From Synchiropus splendidus (Eukaryota; Chordata; Actinopteri; Syngnathiformes; Callionymidae), in NCBI RefSeq assembly GCF_027744825.2, contig NC_071336.1, forward strand, positions 10,045,001-10,109,000: a stretch of DNA of 64,000 nt, read 5' to 3'. The notes beneath the pieces are model-generated. The model was given only the letters and a program-made list of their open reading frames with translations. It did not search any database and was not told the origin of the DNA. The position numbers were made by a program, and so were the translations under genes. Positions 24,501 through 38,064 of this stretch are shown one piece after another; position 1 is the first letter of the stretch, and the number at the start of each line of letters is the position of its first letter.

Positions 24501-27500
24501 ATAAATAAATCAGGACTGAAGGGAGTGAGGCATTTCAGCAGCGACTGAAAAAGGGGGCATTTGTGATAATATGACCAAAGCAGTATGATGACTTGACACA
24601 ATAAAGCCATCTGCAAATGAATACAAAACAAACTAAAGCACAGGAGGAACCCTTACAATATAATATCATAACAATAACATCCCCTGTTTAACACATTTAA
24701 TGAGACCCATTGGTGCAGGTAAATACAGAATGCAGACCCCAAAACAATGGGTGTCTTGAATCTATGTCTCCAGCAGAGGAAGATACATCAATACTTGATG
24801 TAGGCCAAGCATCACTAGACAGGCCCACTTTTTATATGGGTCATACCTATGATATATTTGAGAATATCAGAATTTACCGGCATGGCAACCCACCTTACCG
24901 ATACACAACAAACAATATAACAAAGCAACATTTTTTTCCCCTCAGCCTTAAACCCTATCATCCCTCTAATAGAGTTTGAGCAGGAACTCACTTCCGACGT
25001 TGATCATCATTTGGTTCAGATTTATAGTGTTCTCACTCGTCTGACTCAACGACTGAGCAAACCACTGCAGTGACAGAAAGAAACTCCCAAGGCAGCTCTA
25101 CTCAGTAAATATCTTTGAGCATGCATTTGGTTCCAAATGGATTTCCTGGCATAATCCCTCAATAACAATCTGCAATTGGCCAATAACAGTTCTCAGAATT
25201 TCAGCAGAGGCAGCAGGGTGTTCAAACAGACAGAAAACACTGCCCTTGCTTTATCTGAGTTGAAATTTACATCCATAAAATCCTACTTCATTGCACTGTT
25301 CAATGTGCAACCTAAGTGTCAACCTAATGCAGAACAGCAATTCAGGACCTCGGACAGTGATTCTGACCAATGAGGGATTGTGTCAAGGGAAAGCGATGGA
25401 TGCAAAATATGGTTTAATAACCATAACAAAACTGATTTGTACTGCAGACAATACATATTTTGCTGCTTGTTGACTGTTGATTCATTATACATCAGCATTT
25501 CCTATGGATACATTATGTGTTGCCAATATGAATGGCTCTCCTTAAGCACCGCTGCCTGGCCTTTAAATAACATGGAGGCACTTGGAGTGGCAGGAAACAC
25601 ATAAGCGTTCACTGTGAAGTAAAGGCAACAGCAGTGAAAGAGCTTGTCAGGGCCGAAACAAAGGGCAGGCAAAAGATACAAAAGCACTATTTTCATTTGA
25701 ATAGGAAAGCAGGGCTCAATGGTGGGTGACCATATTCTCATTACGTGACTGAAAGGCACAAGCTTTTATTGGTCATCAATCTCACAGACCTATTGATCGA
25801 AGTCTAGACCTTCCACTCCTGACAACAATAGCAAGCCAGTAAATATATACGCTTCAGTGTGATTAAAATACACACCCTGATCAAGAAAACACTTGCCACT
25901 GACTAACTCCTTCATCTGTATGGGTGTAATGGGTTTGCAGAGGAAAGTGGCTTCAGATGTGCTTAAGTGATGGTGAGGCACTCACTTCTCAGAGAGACGC
26001 ATACTTCACAGCTCGATCACCGTGCCACAGGAATGAAAATGTTTTGCCCCAGTTGGACTAAAGATGTGTCCGTAGAGTTGGCTAACCCATCCAGACGTAA
26101 TAATCATTCAAATCACTTTTTTTTTTTTGTTGTGAAAGCAACAGCATTTTCTAGTGTCACGTTTCTGTGAAAATGATGAGCATCTTGACATGATTTTGTT
26201 TACACACAGCAATTCCCGTTGGGCGTCAGAAGGAGTCAAACCTGTTGTGTGAAATTTCGCTCATCAAAAAGATCTGATTAGAACACAGGAAAATGTCACT
26301 TCGATTTGATGAAAGTAACCTTTCAAATGAGCACATTGTCACAGGTTTGATCACAACTACGACATTGTTTTACATCCATGTCTGCGATCTGAGTACAGTA
26401 TGATTTTGGAGCTTTAATAAGTACAGCACGTCATGGCCAACATACAGAACTGACAGCCACACAACAGAAACATTCAACAACCTGATGATATCATGAGTTT
26501 TGTTTTTTGTCAAGTGTTCAGCTTGGTCTTTTCTTTTTTTCATCTACCAGATAAATGAACAATAAATATGCTGTCTTGTGAACCGATCGCACACATAGAG
26601 AGACACGGACATTGTAAGTGATTTACTTGTTTAGAGTGTGTTTGTGTTAACCAGCATTAGCTACAAACAACAGCTATAGAAAGTAAAGTAAGCCAAGTGA
26701 GATGAATGGGGCATGTAAAGTTGAAGCATTGCATGGAGAATAATGAGATGTATGAACAGGGATAACACTTAGGATAGACTTTCTGCTACACTCAGAGGAT
26801 GAGCACAATAAAGAAAAAAGAATAAAAAAAAACAAAGAATGAAATCAGAGTGTAAATACAGTGGGACTGAAAAGAGGGTGAAATTACAGGGCTGAGTCCC
26901 TGACCAGGATTTGATGCAGACAAACAAATGAGAAAAAAGGACTACAAACGTAAAACAACCCAGAATGCCTCGGCCCATTGGGAAATATTCAAAAGACTAT
27001 GCTTTCCCACACTGTTTCAAAAGAGACTATAGGGTTGCAAAACAAATTTACATTTTAGTACAGAGGAAGCCAGAAGTGCTTTGAAGAGAATCGGTGGCAT
27101 TCATGGAACACCCTGCTGAGGCTTGCCGTCACAATGTCAAAATAGCAGCAGAAAAAAAAAAAAAAGCACACAGGAGTTGCTGTCCAAAATAAAATAATAA
27201 ATTATAAACAATGTCTGTTTACACTATTGTTTACCAAAGCTCTGACAAGTTAAAGTGTAACTCAAGCTGAACATTTCCAAACAAGGCTTTTAACTCTAGA
27301 GTGACTCACTTTTGAATGTGAAAATATATCTACAGTGGAAACTGTCCTCATCTCAACTGACCTCTATTGTTTCTGTTATACTCTTTGTATTGTAATGGCA
27401 AGGCACATCAACAGTTCAGAGTTTCTACATCTAAATGTTTGACGGCTTCTCGGTCACCGTTCTCTGCTAGTCTTTGAACAACTATCAGCACTAATGAGCA

Positions 27501-27699
27501 CAAACCTGCACTCCTTTTCGCAGCAGGAGAAGGACTATAGTGTTTTTGCAGAGCGCCAGACACTTCTGCTACTTTCATAGAAGTCTCTTTGGTGTCACTT
27601 AAACATTGAGGCCTACCATATCTTTGTTCAGTGAATGTCAATCCTAATAAGACATTCAGTCCTGTGGTACAACAATACATTGGTAACTACAAAGGAGCA
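21546..27699. other. Six kilobases without a recognised gene
   Basis: Unique-looking AT-rich sequence. Open frames are short (under 105 codons) and unrecognised. A purine-rich AAAAGAAAAAG run lies at about 23222-23246, a pyrimidine-rich stretch at 24080-24390, and a poly-A run at about 27150-27164. No exon, RNA gene or repeat family can be supported. Confidence 0.5.
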
Positions 27700-28030
27700 T
27701 GAACTAGAAGAATATGTTTGGACAATTGGGCATGAATTTAAGCCTTCCATATCACATCATTTTGGCCAGGAGAGGGCAAACCGGTCCTCAAATGGCCGGG
27801 GTCGTGCAGAAACTCCTGGTTTCCTGTTTGATGAAGCAACCTCTGTGACAGTAACCAGGGCAACATAGGATGTGAACCAAACCAGCTCGTGAGTTTCCCC
27901 TGGTGAAGCGCAGACAGTAGGCAGAAATCCCTGTCTGGAGAAGATGATCATCGCCAGAATGGATCTAAAGGGCAACTGTGACTTCCTGGGACTATTGTTT
28001 TAAATACCCTGATCTTCCGTGCATGTAGAG
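27700..28030. promoter_or_regulatory. Candidate regulatory patch with RFX X-box
   Basis: Contains GTAACCAGGGCAAC at 27851-27864, a full match to the RFX X-box consensus GTNRCC-N(0-3)-RGYAAC. The site lies within a repeat-free, fairly GC-rich block open in both directions at 27635-27868 (plus) and 27757-27975 (minus), neither of which looks like protein. RFX factors act in ciliary and immune gene enhancers. Activity here is inference. Confidence 0.35.
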
Positions 28031-29125
28031 GGGCTGGGACAAAGAAGGACTGACCAGCAGGAAACTTTTTTTTCTTTTAGTGGACACATTTAGTGGACAC
28101 ATTTTTCATTTTTCTATTCGATGAACAGAGATTGATGAGGCAGCCTGTAATGCAATATTGCCTGAATATATTTTTAATATTTCATTTTAATTACAGAGGC
28201 GTTTGTCTTGCCTCTGTAAGGTGAGCTCAAAGAAAAGCCTTTTCTCTCTCCAGTTAACACTAACATTGACTCTGCCGTCTTCCTCTTGTGTTCACTTTGA
28301 TGATGGAATCTGTGTTACATGGATGAGGCTGCTCAAACACAGACTGTTTGTGGATCCACTTTCATTCTACGTTGAATTTTCAACCGGTGTATGTGCAGTG
28401 GGAAATTGTCAGTTTCCCCTAATTTGTCCGGAGATAGATTTGGACAATATGAGGATATTAAATAATGAACAATGACAATGTGTTGACAATCTGCCAAGGT
28501 GAGGAGATTATATGGTTTCGGTCACATTCTTTCTATAGACTATAGAAGTATGATGATGCTACTAGTCTGTCACTCGCAGGGCATCGTAATGGGCACATTC
28601 CTCATCTTCTTACAGCCAGTCAAACTTTGAGTTGTTTTAAAACCTGATGTGCCTCTAACTTGACCACTCACCTTCAACACAGAAGGATGGAATATTTAGT
28701 GTTTAGTTTGAGGCTTAAAAGTTAGCTAAAGGCTAAATGCAGAACCACATTAACAAGATGTTTCAAGATGTAAGGAGAGAAATAATCATTGTTATTATGA
28801 TGTAAGTTGAGGCAAAAAATGTTAAAGTTCTGCCCAAACAACAATAAAACCATACAAAAGAACAGTTATTTAAAAAACATTAATAAATCCTGATGTATTT
28901 ATGAAATATTTCACACCCCTTTCTGGAGACACTTGAAAACAAATACATTTCCGTTAGTTTCTGCAAATACCATGTTTAAGTGTCAGTAGCTACAATTATT
29001 CACAAATTAAAAGGGATTTTTCTACAGGACTTTTGACAAAACACAATAGCGCTTTGGCCAGAGTTCTTTTGGAGGTGCGCCTGAAGATTTTTTTCAATGA
29101 ACCAAGTGTGCAACGGCTTAATACA
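28031..29125. other. Non-coding sequence with one short tandem duplication
   Basis: A direct duplication of TTTAGTGGACACA-type sequence lies at about 28077-28105. Otherwise unique-looking with no gene recognised. Confidence 0.5.
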
Positions 29126-29250
<125 letters not shown>

Positions 29251-29599
29251 ATCCAAGAAGAAAGCCAAATAGAGATCACACAAATAACTTGCTCATGAAG
29301 TCATGTCAATATATAGGTTGCTGTTGCTTCCGTGACCTCTTACATCCGACAGGAATTGTTTAATCTGCTGGCTAACTGAATACAGCTCATATAATTTGAA
29401 CATCTGACTTATGCTCCACACGCAGTGGCTCATCTGTGGCGTTTCAGGCCATGAAATGACGAATCCATTCGATCAAAGTGACAGCACTTCCTGAGGTCAT
29501 GCACCATGACTCTCAAGATTCTACAAATGCACACTATTGGACAGCCATTTCTTCCCTTTTCACTCAGATATCACAAAGCAAAGGGATAGAAAGCGAAGA
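29251..29599. other. Non-coding sequence, no recognised feature
   Basis: Unique-looking sequence; nothing supported. Confidence 0.5.
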
Positions 29600-29850
29600 A
29601 GCAAGTGTGAGTTGTTGAGGGTGAAATTAATGTCTTTTGGGAGCAAGCATGGCCAGACTTGGATCCTTAAGGACTGCAGGAGGCCTAATCTTGCCGCAAC
29701 ATCTGGCCGAGCCCCGGCACTTAAAAGGCAACATCAAGGCATCCCACTGTCTGAGAGGCTCGAGAGCAATTTCAGAGCTGAAGAAAGAAAGACATTCAGG
29801 CCCGCTCATCCTTTTCCATCCAATCTTATTCCAGCAAGTGTGTCTGCGTG
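29600..29850. promoter_or_regulatory. Candidate conserved non-coding element
   Basis: A compact, repeat-free block of higher GC with words such as GCATGGCCAGACTTGGATCC, GCCGAGCCCCGGCACTTAAA and GTCTGAGAGGCTCGAGAGC. Three overlapping open frames cross it (plus strand two frames, minus strand one), so no single coding frame stands out. Called from texture only. Confidence 0.22.
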
Positions 29851-31248
29851 TGAGTACTTTTGAGTTAAACGCTAGCCGCCAATTTTCTACAATCGATTAC
29901 TTTCAACAAAACAAATCTCTCGCACATTCAATCAATGGAGGACACTTGCATTTTATTGATTACAGAAGATTATTTTTCCTTTCTTGCGACAGGAAAAACA
30001 TATTTGGACTCACATCATCAACACTGTTTGTCCCACAGCCAATGTGATGGTAGTTTAAAACAAATGGAGATTAAACATTTTGATGGTTTTTGGATCCCTC
30101 CTCTGACTAGTTTGTAAAAACAACTTTTTGGTAGTGGATTTAGTTTTGTACTTCCTGAGCAAATATGACAAAGGATGCATAATCTGGTTTGGATGATCCC
30201 ACATAATCTCATTTAACTACAGAGCCCTCTCAAATCTATAATCCTTTATCTCCAGAACATCAAACCAGGATTTAAAAAAAAAAATGCCATGGTACAAGAG
30301 GGTTTTAAGTTGGAGGTCTTATGTGGTTTGGAGGAAAGATCATTTGCTTTGATCAGATGGATTATGCGCCGGGTGGGCTGCCCAACTACGGAATATCATT
30401 CCCCTGTACAGACGGCAGGCCACTGAGTCATCGCAGTTATTGTCCTCAATATGATATTCAAAACAAAAAGAGCAACTTGAAAGGTTCAACGTTTTCACTC
30501 ATCAGATGCTATTCTTTTTTCAATGTAAATGGTTACTAAGAGGTTTACTGCAAAAACTACTTCACAAATAAGTAAAAAAAAAACATTTTGTCCGTTCATT
30601 ACTCTTTTAATATTAAATTGTGTTTATTTGACCACTTGATTTTACAGACACATGAAACCGAGAAACTCAAAGAGGAAGGTCAGTGGTCAGTGTCACTCGT
30701 GTTACATCCAGCAGGGCAGAAAGAATGATGCTAAAGTTTTGTAGTTATTCTGTGCAGAAGGATCTAGTCGATGAGTTCTGTCGCAGTGATATAAATGGAG
30801 TCAGTTATTAAGTCATTCTTAAGAGTTGCTTTTTGTATCTTTTACAACTTATTTTTGAGCAATATTGTATTTCACCATTGTTGTAGTTCAACCATGCTGA
30901 GGTGGGGCTGGTTCAATATAAAAGAAGATACTTGAGCATTCAAGCATGAAAACAGCTGATCTTATATAGTTAACCACAGTATGACCACTGCTAGTATTAG
31001 TTACCACCATACGAGGCACATCTTAAAATGTCTGAAAGGTCTCATATTCCCACACTTCAAGTCGGTTTATGATCACGTTTTATACTGTGTACAGTATACA
31101 CCGTTTTAACTGCTCTCTAGAATGAGAAAACGAGTTGACATCAAATAAGTAAATATGGATAAAGGAAACAATTCACTTTGACCTACAAGATGAATTGTAA
31201 AACATTTTGATGAATATGAAAAATTACAAAAAAATAAATAGCGATGTG
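29851..31248. other. Non-coding sequence, no recognised feature
   Basis: AT-rich unique-looking sequence; no gene or repeat recognised. Open frames are short. Confidence 0.5.
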
Positions 31249-31311
31249 TACTACTACCACTACTACTACTTCTACTACTAATATCACCACCACCAACAAC
31301 AACAATAATAA
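31249..31311. repeat. Complex trinucleotide repeat (ACT / ACC / AAC / AAT)
   Basis: Successive runs of TAC/ACT, then ACC, AAC and AAT triplets, with a TTC interruption. The order suggests stepwise point mutation of an expanding triplet array. Confidence 0.85.
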
Positions 31312-31619
31312 AATATGTTTAACAATGGCATCATGTTCTTTTGTACTGAGTACCAAATTATTATTTTACATGATCATAAATCAATTACTGATGATAACTG
31401 ATACAGCGCCAAAAATGAATCATTAGAATTCACAATACATTGACGTATTTCCTCCAAGATGGCAAGCAAGGTTATATTCCATGCACAACAGTGCAAAGTA
31501 CAGCACAAAGTTTTGCCAAATTCTCCATGAGTTGGTGTCACATAAATCAGTGCCACATGTTAATGTTAATTGTAATACAGCAAGTTTTGCACATTGCAGC
31601 TTGTGCATTCATTCAATCA

Positions 31620-32060
31620 TCAGCCGATTTGTGGCGTTTGAACGCAGCGGCGGTCGCATGGCCGCCATAGGATTGATGCTGGAACAAGCTGCATGGTGTG
31701 TGAACACTGGAGCCATTCATCATGCGTGCAACTCTTTAGGGAAAGGACATGTGAGCTATCATGAGGCAGATGGCCGTGCGCGCCTCGCTCGCCAGCGAAA
31801 ACAGGTCAGTGTCACAGGAACGCCATCAATCCAATGGCGAGCAAACAAGGGCCATCGGACACCTTTCAGGGACGCTGGACTCCCCGGGGCATTTCAGGTT
31901 CCCCCGCCTCATCTGTCTCAACCAACCTTTGAAGAAGTGGTCACTGGTGCTAATGAAGAGCACATCAATTCTAGACCCTAAAATAAGTGACGTGGAAACA
32001 AGAAGAGGCCTCGTAAGCCACAAAGTGCTCTCCATGACCCTGCAAGACGCTTTCACAGAG
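31620..32060. promoter_or_regulatory. Candidate conserved non-coding element
   Basis: A GC-richer, repeat-free block containing GGCCGTGCGCGCCTCGCTCG and CTGGACTCCCCGGGGCATTT. The plus-strand frame 31481-31981 (166 codons, second longest in the window) covers part of it, and a different plus frame and a minus frame overlap. The peptide has no recognisable domain. Either a conserved non-coding element or an unrecognised exon is possible; I favour the former. Confidence 0.25.
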
Positions 32061-32539
32061 GTGAATGTGCGCTGAAGAAGTCAAGCTAAGGTGTCTGAAA
32101 CTTGGCATACCATCGACTGACAAGTAGGAAGAACGAGGAGGAGAGATATCCCCTTTGGTGCAGCATTGTGCAATGAAGAAGGAAGTCTGAAAGAGGCTGA
32201 CACAGTCGCCAGGTTATCGAGCACTCCGTTTTGAAATGCCAGCCGACTTCCAGAACAAGATACTGCATACTGATAGACAAGCAAACATCTCTGACCTGGT
32301 CATTGACCAACTAATGAGGTCCCGGGGGGTTAACTGAAAGCCACAAGGCAACAATTTCACGATATCACAAAGTCAGAACTCAACGGTCTCGACAACCCCT
32401 CACTCTTGCGAACCCCTGAGAATATTGTCAAACAAATCATATGAGTTTCAAAACTTGACAGAAAACCAGAAGAAACTAAAAGAAGAAAGAGAGAATAAAC
32501 AACAGAAAATACTTTTGCATTTGAAAAAAAGTAATTTGG

Positions 32540-32551
32540 GCCCCCTGGTGG
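32540..32551 (-). promoter_or_regulatory. CTCF-like binding site
   Basis: On the minus strand this reads CCACCAGGGGGC, an exact match to the CTCF core CCACNAGGGGGC. The flanks extend the match (TGACCACCAGGGGGCCC). CTCF sites of this type mark insulators and loop anchors in vertebrates. It lies about 0.5 kb from the GC-rich 31.6-32.1 kb block. Occupancy cannot be judged from sequence. Confidence 0.55.
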
Positions 32552-34317
32552 TCACGTTTAACCGCAGTCCAAACAGACAATGCCCCTCCCCAGAGAGAGG
32601 GCAGAGTTCAAGATGCAGCCAGCATCCATGACAGCATAATGGCATCAGAGGGCCGCCAGTGAAAAGCGTCAGTCTTACCTTCAACAGCGTATTCCTCAGC
32701 TGAGTGAGAACATGCGAGGAAAGAGAAGAGAGAACTATTAGTGCCAGGTAACATGAAGCAAACACACAGTACAATGGGATGGAGTGGAGCACCACATTTG
32801 AGGAGAAAGACAGGGAGCAGTGACACAGCAGTCATGCTGCCTCCCCAGGGGAGCTGGAGGCCACAGTCAAAAAGGATCCCCAACTGAGAGACAGCCAGTC
32901 TGACACTTATCTGCGGCTTAATGACACAGAGTGGGAGTCAAACCATCAGGTTGTGGAAGGACTTCACTGAGAAAAAGCCAGCCCACACAGCAAGCAATTT
33001 GGAAGTTTGAAAAACTTATTTTGGGGAACTTCATGGTTGGATTCCAAAGATCTCCTTTAAAATAATAATAATAAATAATAATAAAATAATACATATGCAA
33101 CTTTGATGGACTGAACGAATGAGGACTAGATGACACGACATGCTAAACTGACTCCTCTTCATTTTGCTCAAACATGGAGGTTGGCTGTAGATACTTCATT
33201 CATCTTCAATGGTTCACCTCAGGTAAAAGTTGATTTTCGTGTCCTCTACAAGTTAAAAGTACTAATATGTTGCCCTTAAAATACAAGTGCAGTACAAATG
33301 ATGACCCGATAAGAAAGCTTTTAATCAAGCACTTTAAAAATATATGTTGAAAATGAAACAAATGTAATAAATATCACAATGAAAATGATACAAATTTTAT
33401 ATATATCTACATCTAATACGTTGACTAAGTACCTTGTATGCAGACAGAACAAATAAGCTACTCTACTACATACTGATGGTATGTCACTGCTGTCCACCAA
33501 TTACTTCGATTTTTTAAAAATTTTCCATGAATCACGTGCTATCCATTAAGAAAGAGAGGACCGTATGGAATATGCTCAAAACTAAGGGGACGGGAAAAAC
33601 TAATACAAAATGTAATTTTCTCATTCAAAAGATAAACTATCTGGTCGCAATGACAAACTGAACAGACGGCACGCAGCTATGGATGAGACTGAAATATTCA
33701 TTTATGTATTTGTTCTTCCAATTATTTCATTGAATGGTCACGTGCCCAGTGAAATCACGTTGCGTAGACAAATGGCACAGTTATCAGTCTGCTCCAGAGG
33801 TTGAACATCTCCATTCACTTCACCCATCTGTCAGTTTTGTGAGCGTGCACATGGAATGTGTACAGTCATGGGCTACAACATTGGTTCCGTTCGGTGCTGA
33901 CGAACTTGAACAATTGTTGAGTTGAGTTGTTGGTTGTGCTTTTTTTTATCTCCGACTTTCTTTCTTCCTTTATATATTCATAATCTGAACCAGTTCAAAT
34001 GTATTTGCTTTTATTTTTATTTTTTTTCCAAACAGAACACAGGGATTAGGCTCGGCATCTTAAAAGCATATTGGATTGTAATTAAAAAGACAGCAGCTGC
34101 TTGTTTGGTTGAAAGATCCTGTGCCAGGTTGCAGCAGCAGCTCTGTGTTTGTCCACGAAGGACGTTTCTTCAGTCACTCCCTATGATTTGGCTTTTCCAC
34201 TTAATTCATCTCTGATCATGCCGCATTCCAACCAGCATGCCACCTTCTTTTTCTCTCATTTGCTTTGAATTCAGAGGTATTTGTGTATGCTTATTGTAGA
34301 CGCATACATATTACGAG
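32552..34317. other. Non-coding sequence, no recognised gene
   Basis: An interrupted (AAT)n run lies at 33058-33091. The minus-strand frame 32448-32795 (115 codons) and others are unrecognised. Nothing else can be supported. Confidence 0.5.
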
Positions 34318-34689
34318 TCAACTTGTTTTAGTTGTTTATTCGTTTTTAAAATGAGTTGGCTTGTAATGTTTAATGTTTAGTTTCCGTTTTTGTTTAGTTT
34401 AGTTTTTACGTGTGCTATTTGAACAAGATTAAAGATTGAAATTGGTCACAGAAATAGTAATAAAAACCATGTACAAAAAAAAATAAATAAAATAAATGAT
34501 GGCTTTGCCCAACCACCATCACGCTAGTCTGCGTTGTCGGATCATGCCGTCAACACAAGTCACTGACTTCACATGCTGCACCTGCCCGACAGCTGATGTG
34601 AAACCAGTATAAAAAAGAAGAAAGAAAAAAAAAAGATTTAAAATCATCTCAATATGCTTTGATATGAAATAAATAGATGAAAATAAAGA

Positions 34690-34858
34690 ACAATTTTGTT
34701 AAAATTCCAGTTAATTTTAAATCATTTTAAAAACAGACAATACAGTTTCAGTCATTTATTATTTTATAAAAAATTGCATTCTTGTGTCACTAATTAAAAA
34801 TTATTTACAAATCTAGTTTTCATTTTTTCATTAGCTTTCTTTAACAATAATAACCTTG
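34690..34858 (-). mobile_element. TIR-type interspersed repeat end (AAGGTTATTAT...)
   Basis: From 34858 downwards the minus strand reads AAGGTTATTATTGTTAAAG, then AGCTAATGAAAAAATG, AAAACTAG and later ACTGAAACTGTATTGTC. This order of words matches a widespread fish repeat that starts AAGGTTATTATCGTTAAC and continues into ACTGAAACTGTATTGTG. The stretch 34318-34400, with GTTTTAGTTG and GTTTAGTTTAGTTTTTAC, may be the other end, which would make the element about 540 bases long. It is probably a non-autonomous DNA transposon; no coding capacity is seen. Confidence 0.5.
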
Positions 34859-34907
34859 GTCACAACCCAACATCCAAGACCCCTGGAGCGAGTTTGATTG
34901 TGATGAG

Positions 34908-34926
34908 GTTTCATGAAACAGTGTCT
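34908..34926 (+). mobile_element. TTTCATGAAAC-type element, fragment (copy 2)
   Basis: GGTTTCATGAAACAGTGTCT at 34907-34926 is identical over 20 bases to the complement of 37238-37257. The flanks CGCGTGGTGATCC differ. Probably a terminal piece of the same small element. Confidence 0.45.
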
Positions 34927-35011
34927 CGCGTGGTGATCCTGGTTCACAAATTATGGGAGCTTTTATAGATGATGATAGATGATCTCTCAATCCCCACTAT
35001 ACACTTGAACG

Positions 35012-35200
35012 TGGGCCACGCGACGGCCTAGTGCTTAGCACTCTTGCCTTGCAGCAAGAAGGTTGTGGGATCGATCCCCAAGTTCAACCACCTTTCTGCA
35101 TGCAATTTGCATGTTCTGCGTGCGGGTTTTCTCTGGGTTCACCAATTGGTTCAAGCACTCATTGCAACCCTGAAGAGGACTAAGCGGTGGTTCATTGACA
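35012..35200 (+). mobile_element. tRNA-like SINE of the CACGGTGG family, internally deleted
   Basis: Opens with GGGCCACGCGACGGCCTAGT and GCTTAGCACTCTTGCC (A-box region), then CAGCAAGAAGGTTGTGGGAT with the B-box-like GATCGATCCCC at 35069-35079, then CCTTTCTGCATGCAATTTGC and ATGTTCTGCGTGCGGGTTTTC. It ends with CAACCCTGAAGAGGACTAAG and CGGTGG. This order is diagnostic of a very common fish repeat. The usual stretch between the CTCTGGGTTC and the CAACCCTGAA blocks is mostly missing, so this copy has an internal deletion. The long minus-strand frame 35035-35385 is its shadow. Confidence 0.75.
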
Positions 35201-37089
<1,889 letters not shown>

Positions 37090-37260
37090 GACGAAGTTTC
37101 ACGAAACAGTATTCTAATTCTCACAGGTTACTCCATGGCACACTTGGATTAGAAATGATGTGAGGAACCATTTGAATAGCAGTTCAAAAGCCAAACATTA
37201 TAGAGCAGACGTTGCCATCTAGCGGCACATGAAATGAAGACACTGTTTCATGAAACCCGG
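37090..37260. mobile_element. TTTCATGAAAC-type small TIR element, copy 3
   Basis: Left end GTTTCACGAAACAGTATTC (37096-37114) and right end, as complement, GTTTCATGAAACAGTGTCT (37238-37256) face each other, giving inverted termini about 160 bases apart. The interior includes TTGCCATCTAGCGGCAC at 37213-37229, whose complement resembles the CTAGATGGC box of CTCF-like sites. No coding capacity. This is the most complete of the three copies in the window. Confidence 0.5.
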
Positions 37261-37953
37261 TTCCTTCCCTACAATTTGCATAAGATGTATATGTCAAAGT
37301 TATGTCCAATTCCTCATTTTTATTTATTTATTTCTTTTCATCTCTCAATTTCACTCAACGTCAAAACAAAGGGATGTGATCTGTTGTTGACTGGCCACTG
37401 ACATTGCGAAATAGTTTTAAGTTTAGACACGAAAATACATTCCAGAGGAGGAGGAAATGTATTTTAGTATACTGAAGAAAATTGGGCATGTTTCTGATCC
37501 CTAAAACCTCTTTCCATGTCTTTCATCCTGAATTAGACCGGGAATAGTAAAGTACCTGCTGTGTTGTCGCCACAGATAAATCAGTCGATTTATTTATGCT
37601 CCCTTTATCTGGATTAGAACGCCTTAAATGTAATTGCATATTTGTCAGGGGGAAATACTGTGTTTTGCTGTATAGATTTTATTTGAAATCTGCTAAAGCA
37701 ACCAAGTCTGGAGGATTAAGTTGTCAGTCAGAGTAAAAGGTTTCTGTCAGTGTGCAGAATTGTGGGTTCTGGATAGAGGACAGCAACCAAGTGAGTGTGT
37801 TTCTTTTTTGTCAGTCCCTGTACCAATTCTTTTGTTTGGTTGCCCACCCAGTCTGTTATAATATATGTATTCCAGTATTTATTTAGAGTGTTGATTTTTA
37901 GTTTCATTGTCAGACTGAATTGTTTTCAGTCCTCACAAATATTTGTCTTCCTG

Positions 37954-37955
<2 letters not shown>
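37261..37955. other. Non-coding sequence, no recognised feature
   Basis: Unique-looking AT-rich sequence; nothing supported. Confidence 0.5.
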
Positions 37956-37956
<1 letters not shown>

Positions 37957-38025
<69 letters not shown>

Positions 38026-38064
38026 AAGAAGAAGAAGAAGAAGAAGAAGAAGAAGAAGAAGAAA
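37957..38064. repeat. Compound microsatellite (AAT)n-(AAG)n
   Basis: About 13 AAT units to 37997, followed by about 22 AAG units to 38064. The AAG part is a perfect homopurine tract with mirror symmetry, of the type that can adopt triplex (H-DNA) structure. The poly-Asn/Lys frame through it is not a gene. Confidence 0.95.

Noticed and set aside
35012..35090. Possible tRNA gene (A-box and B-box like words)
   Set aside because: The boxes belong to a known-type SINE that continues for about 190 bases; no cloverleaf with anticodon and acceptor stem can be drawn.
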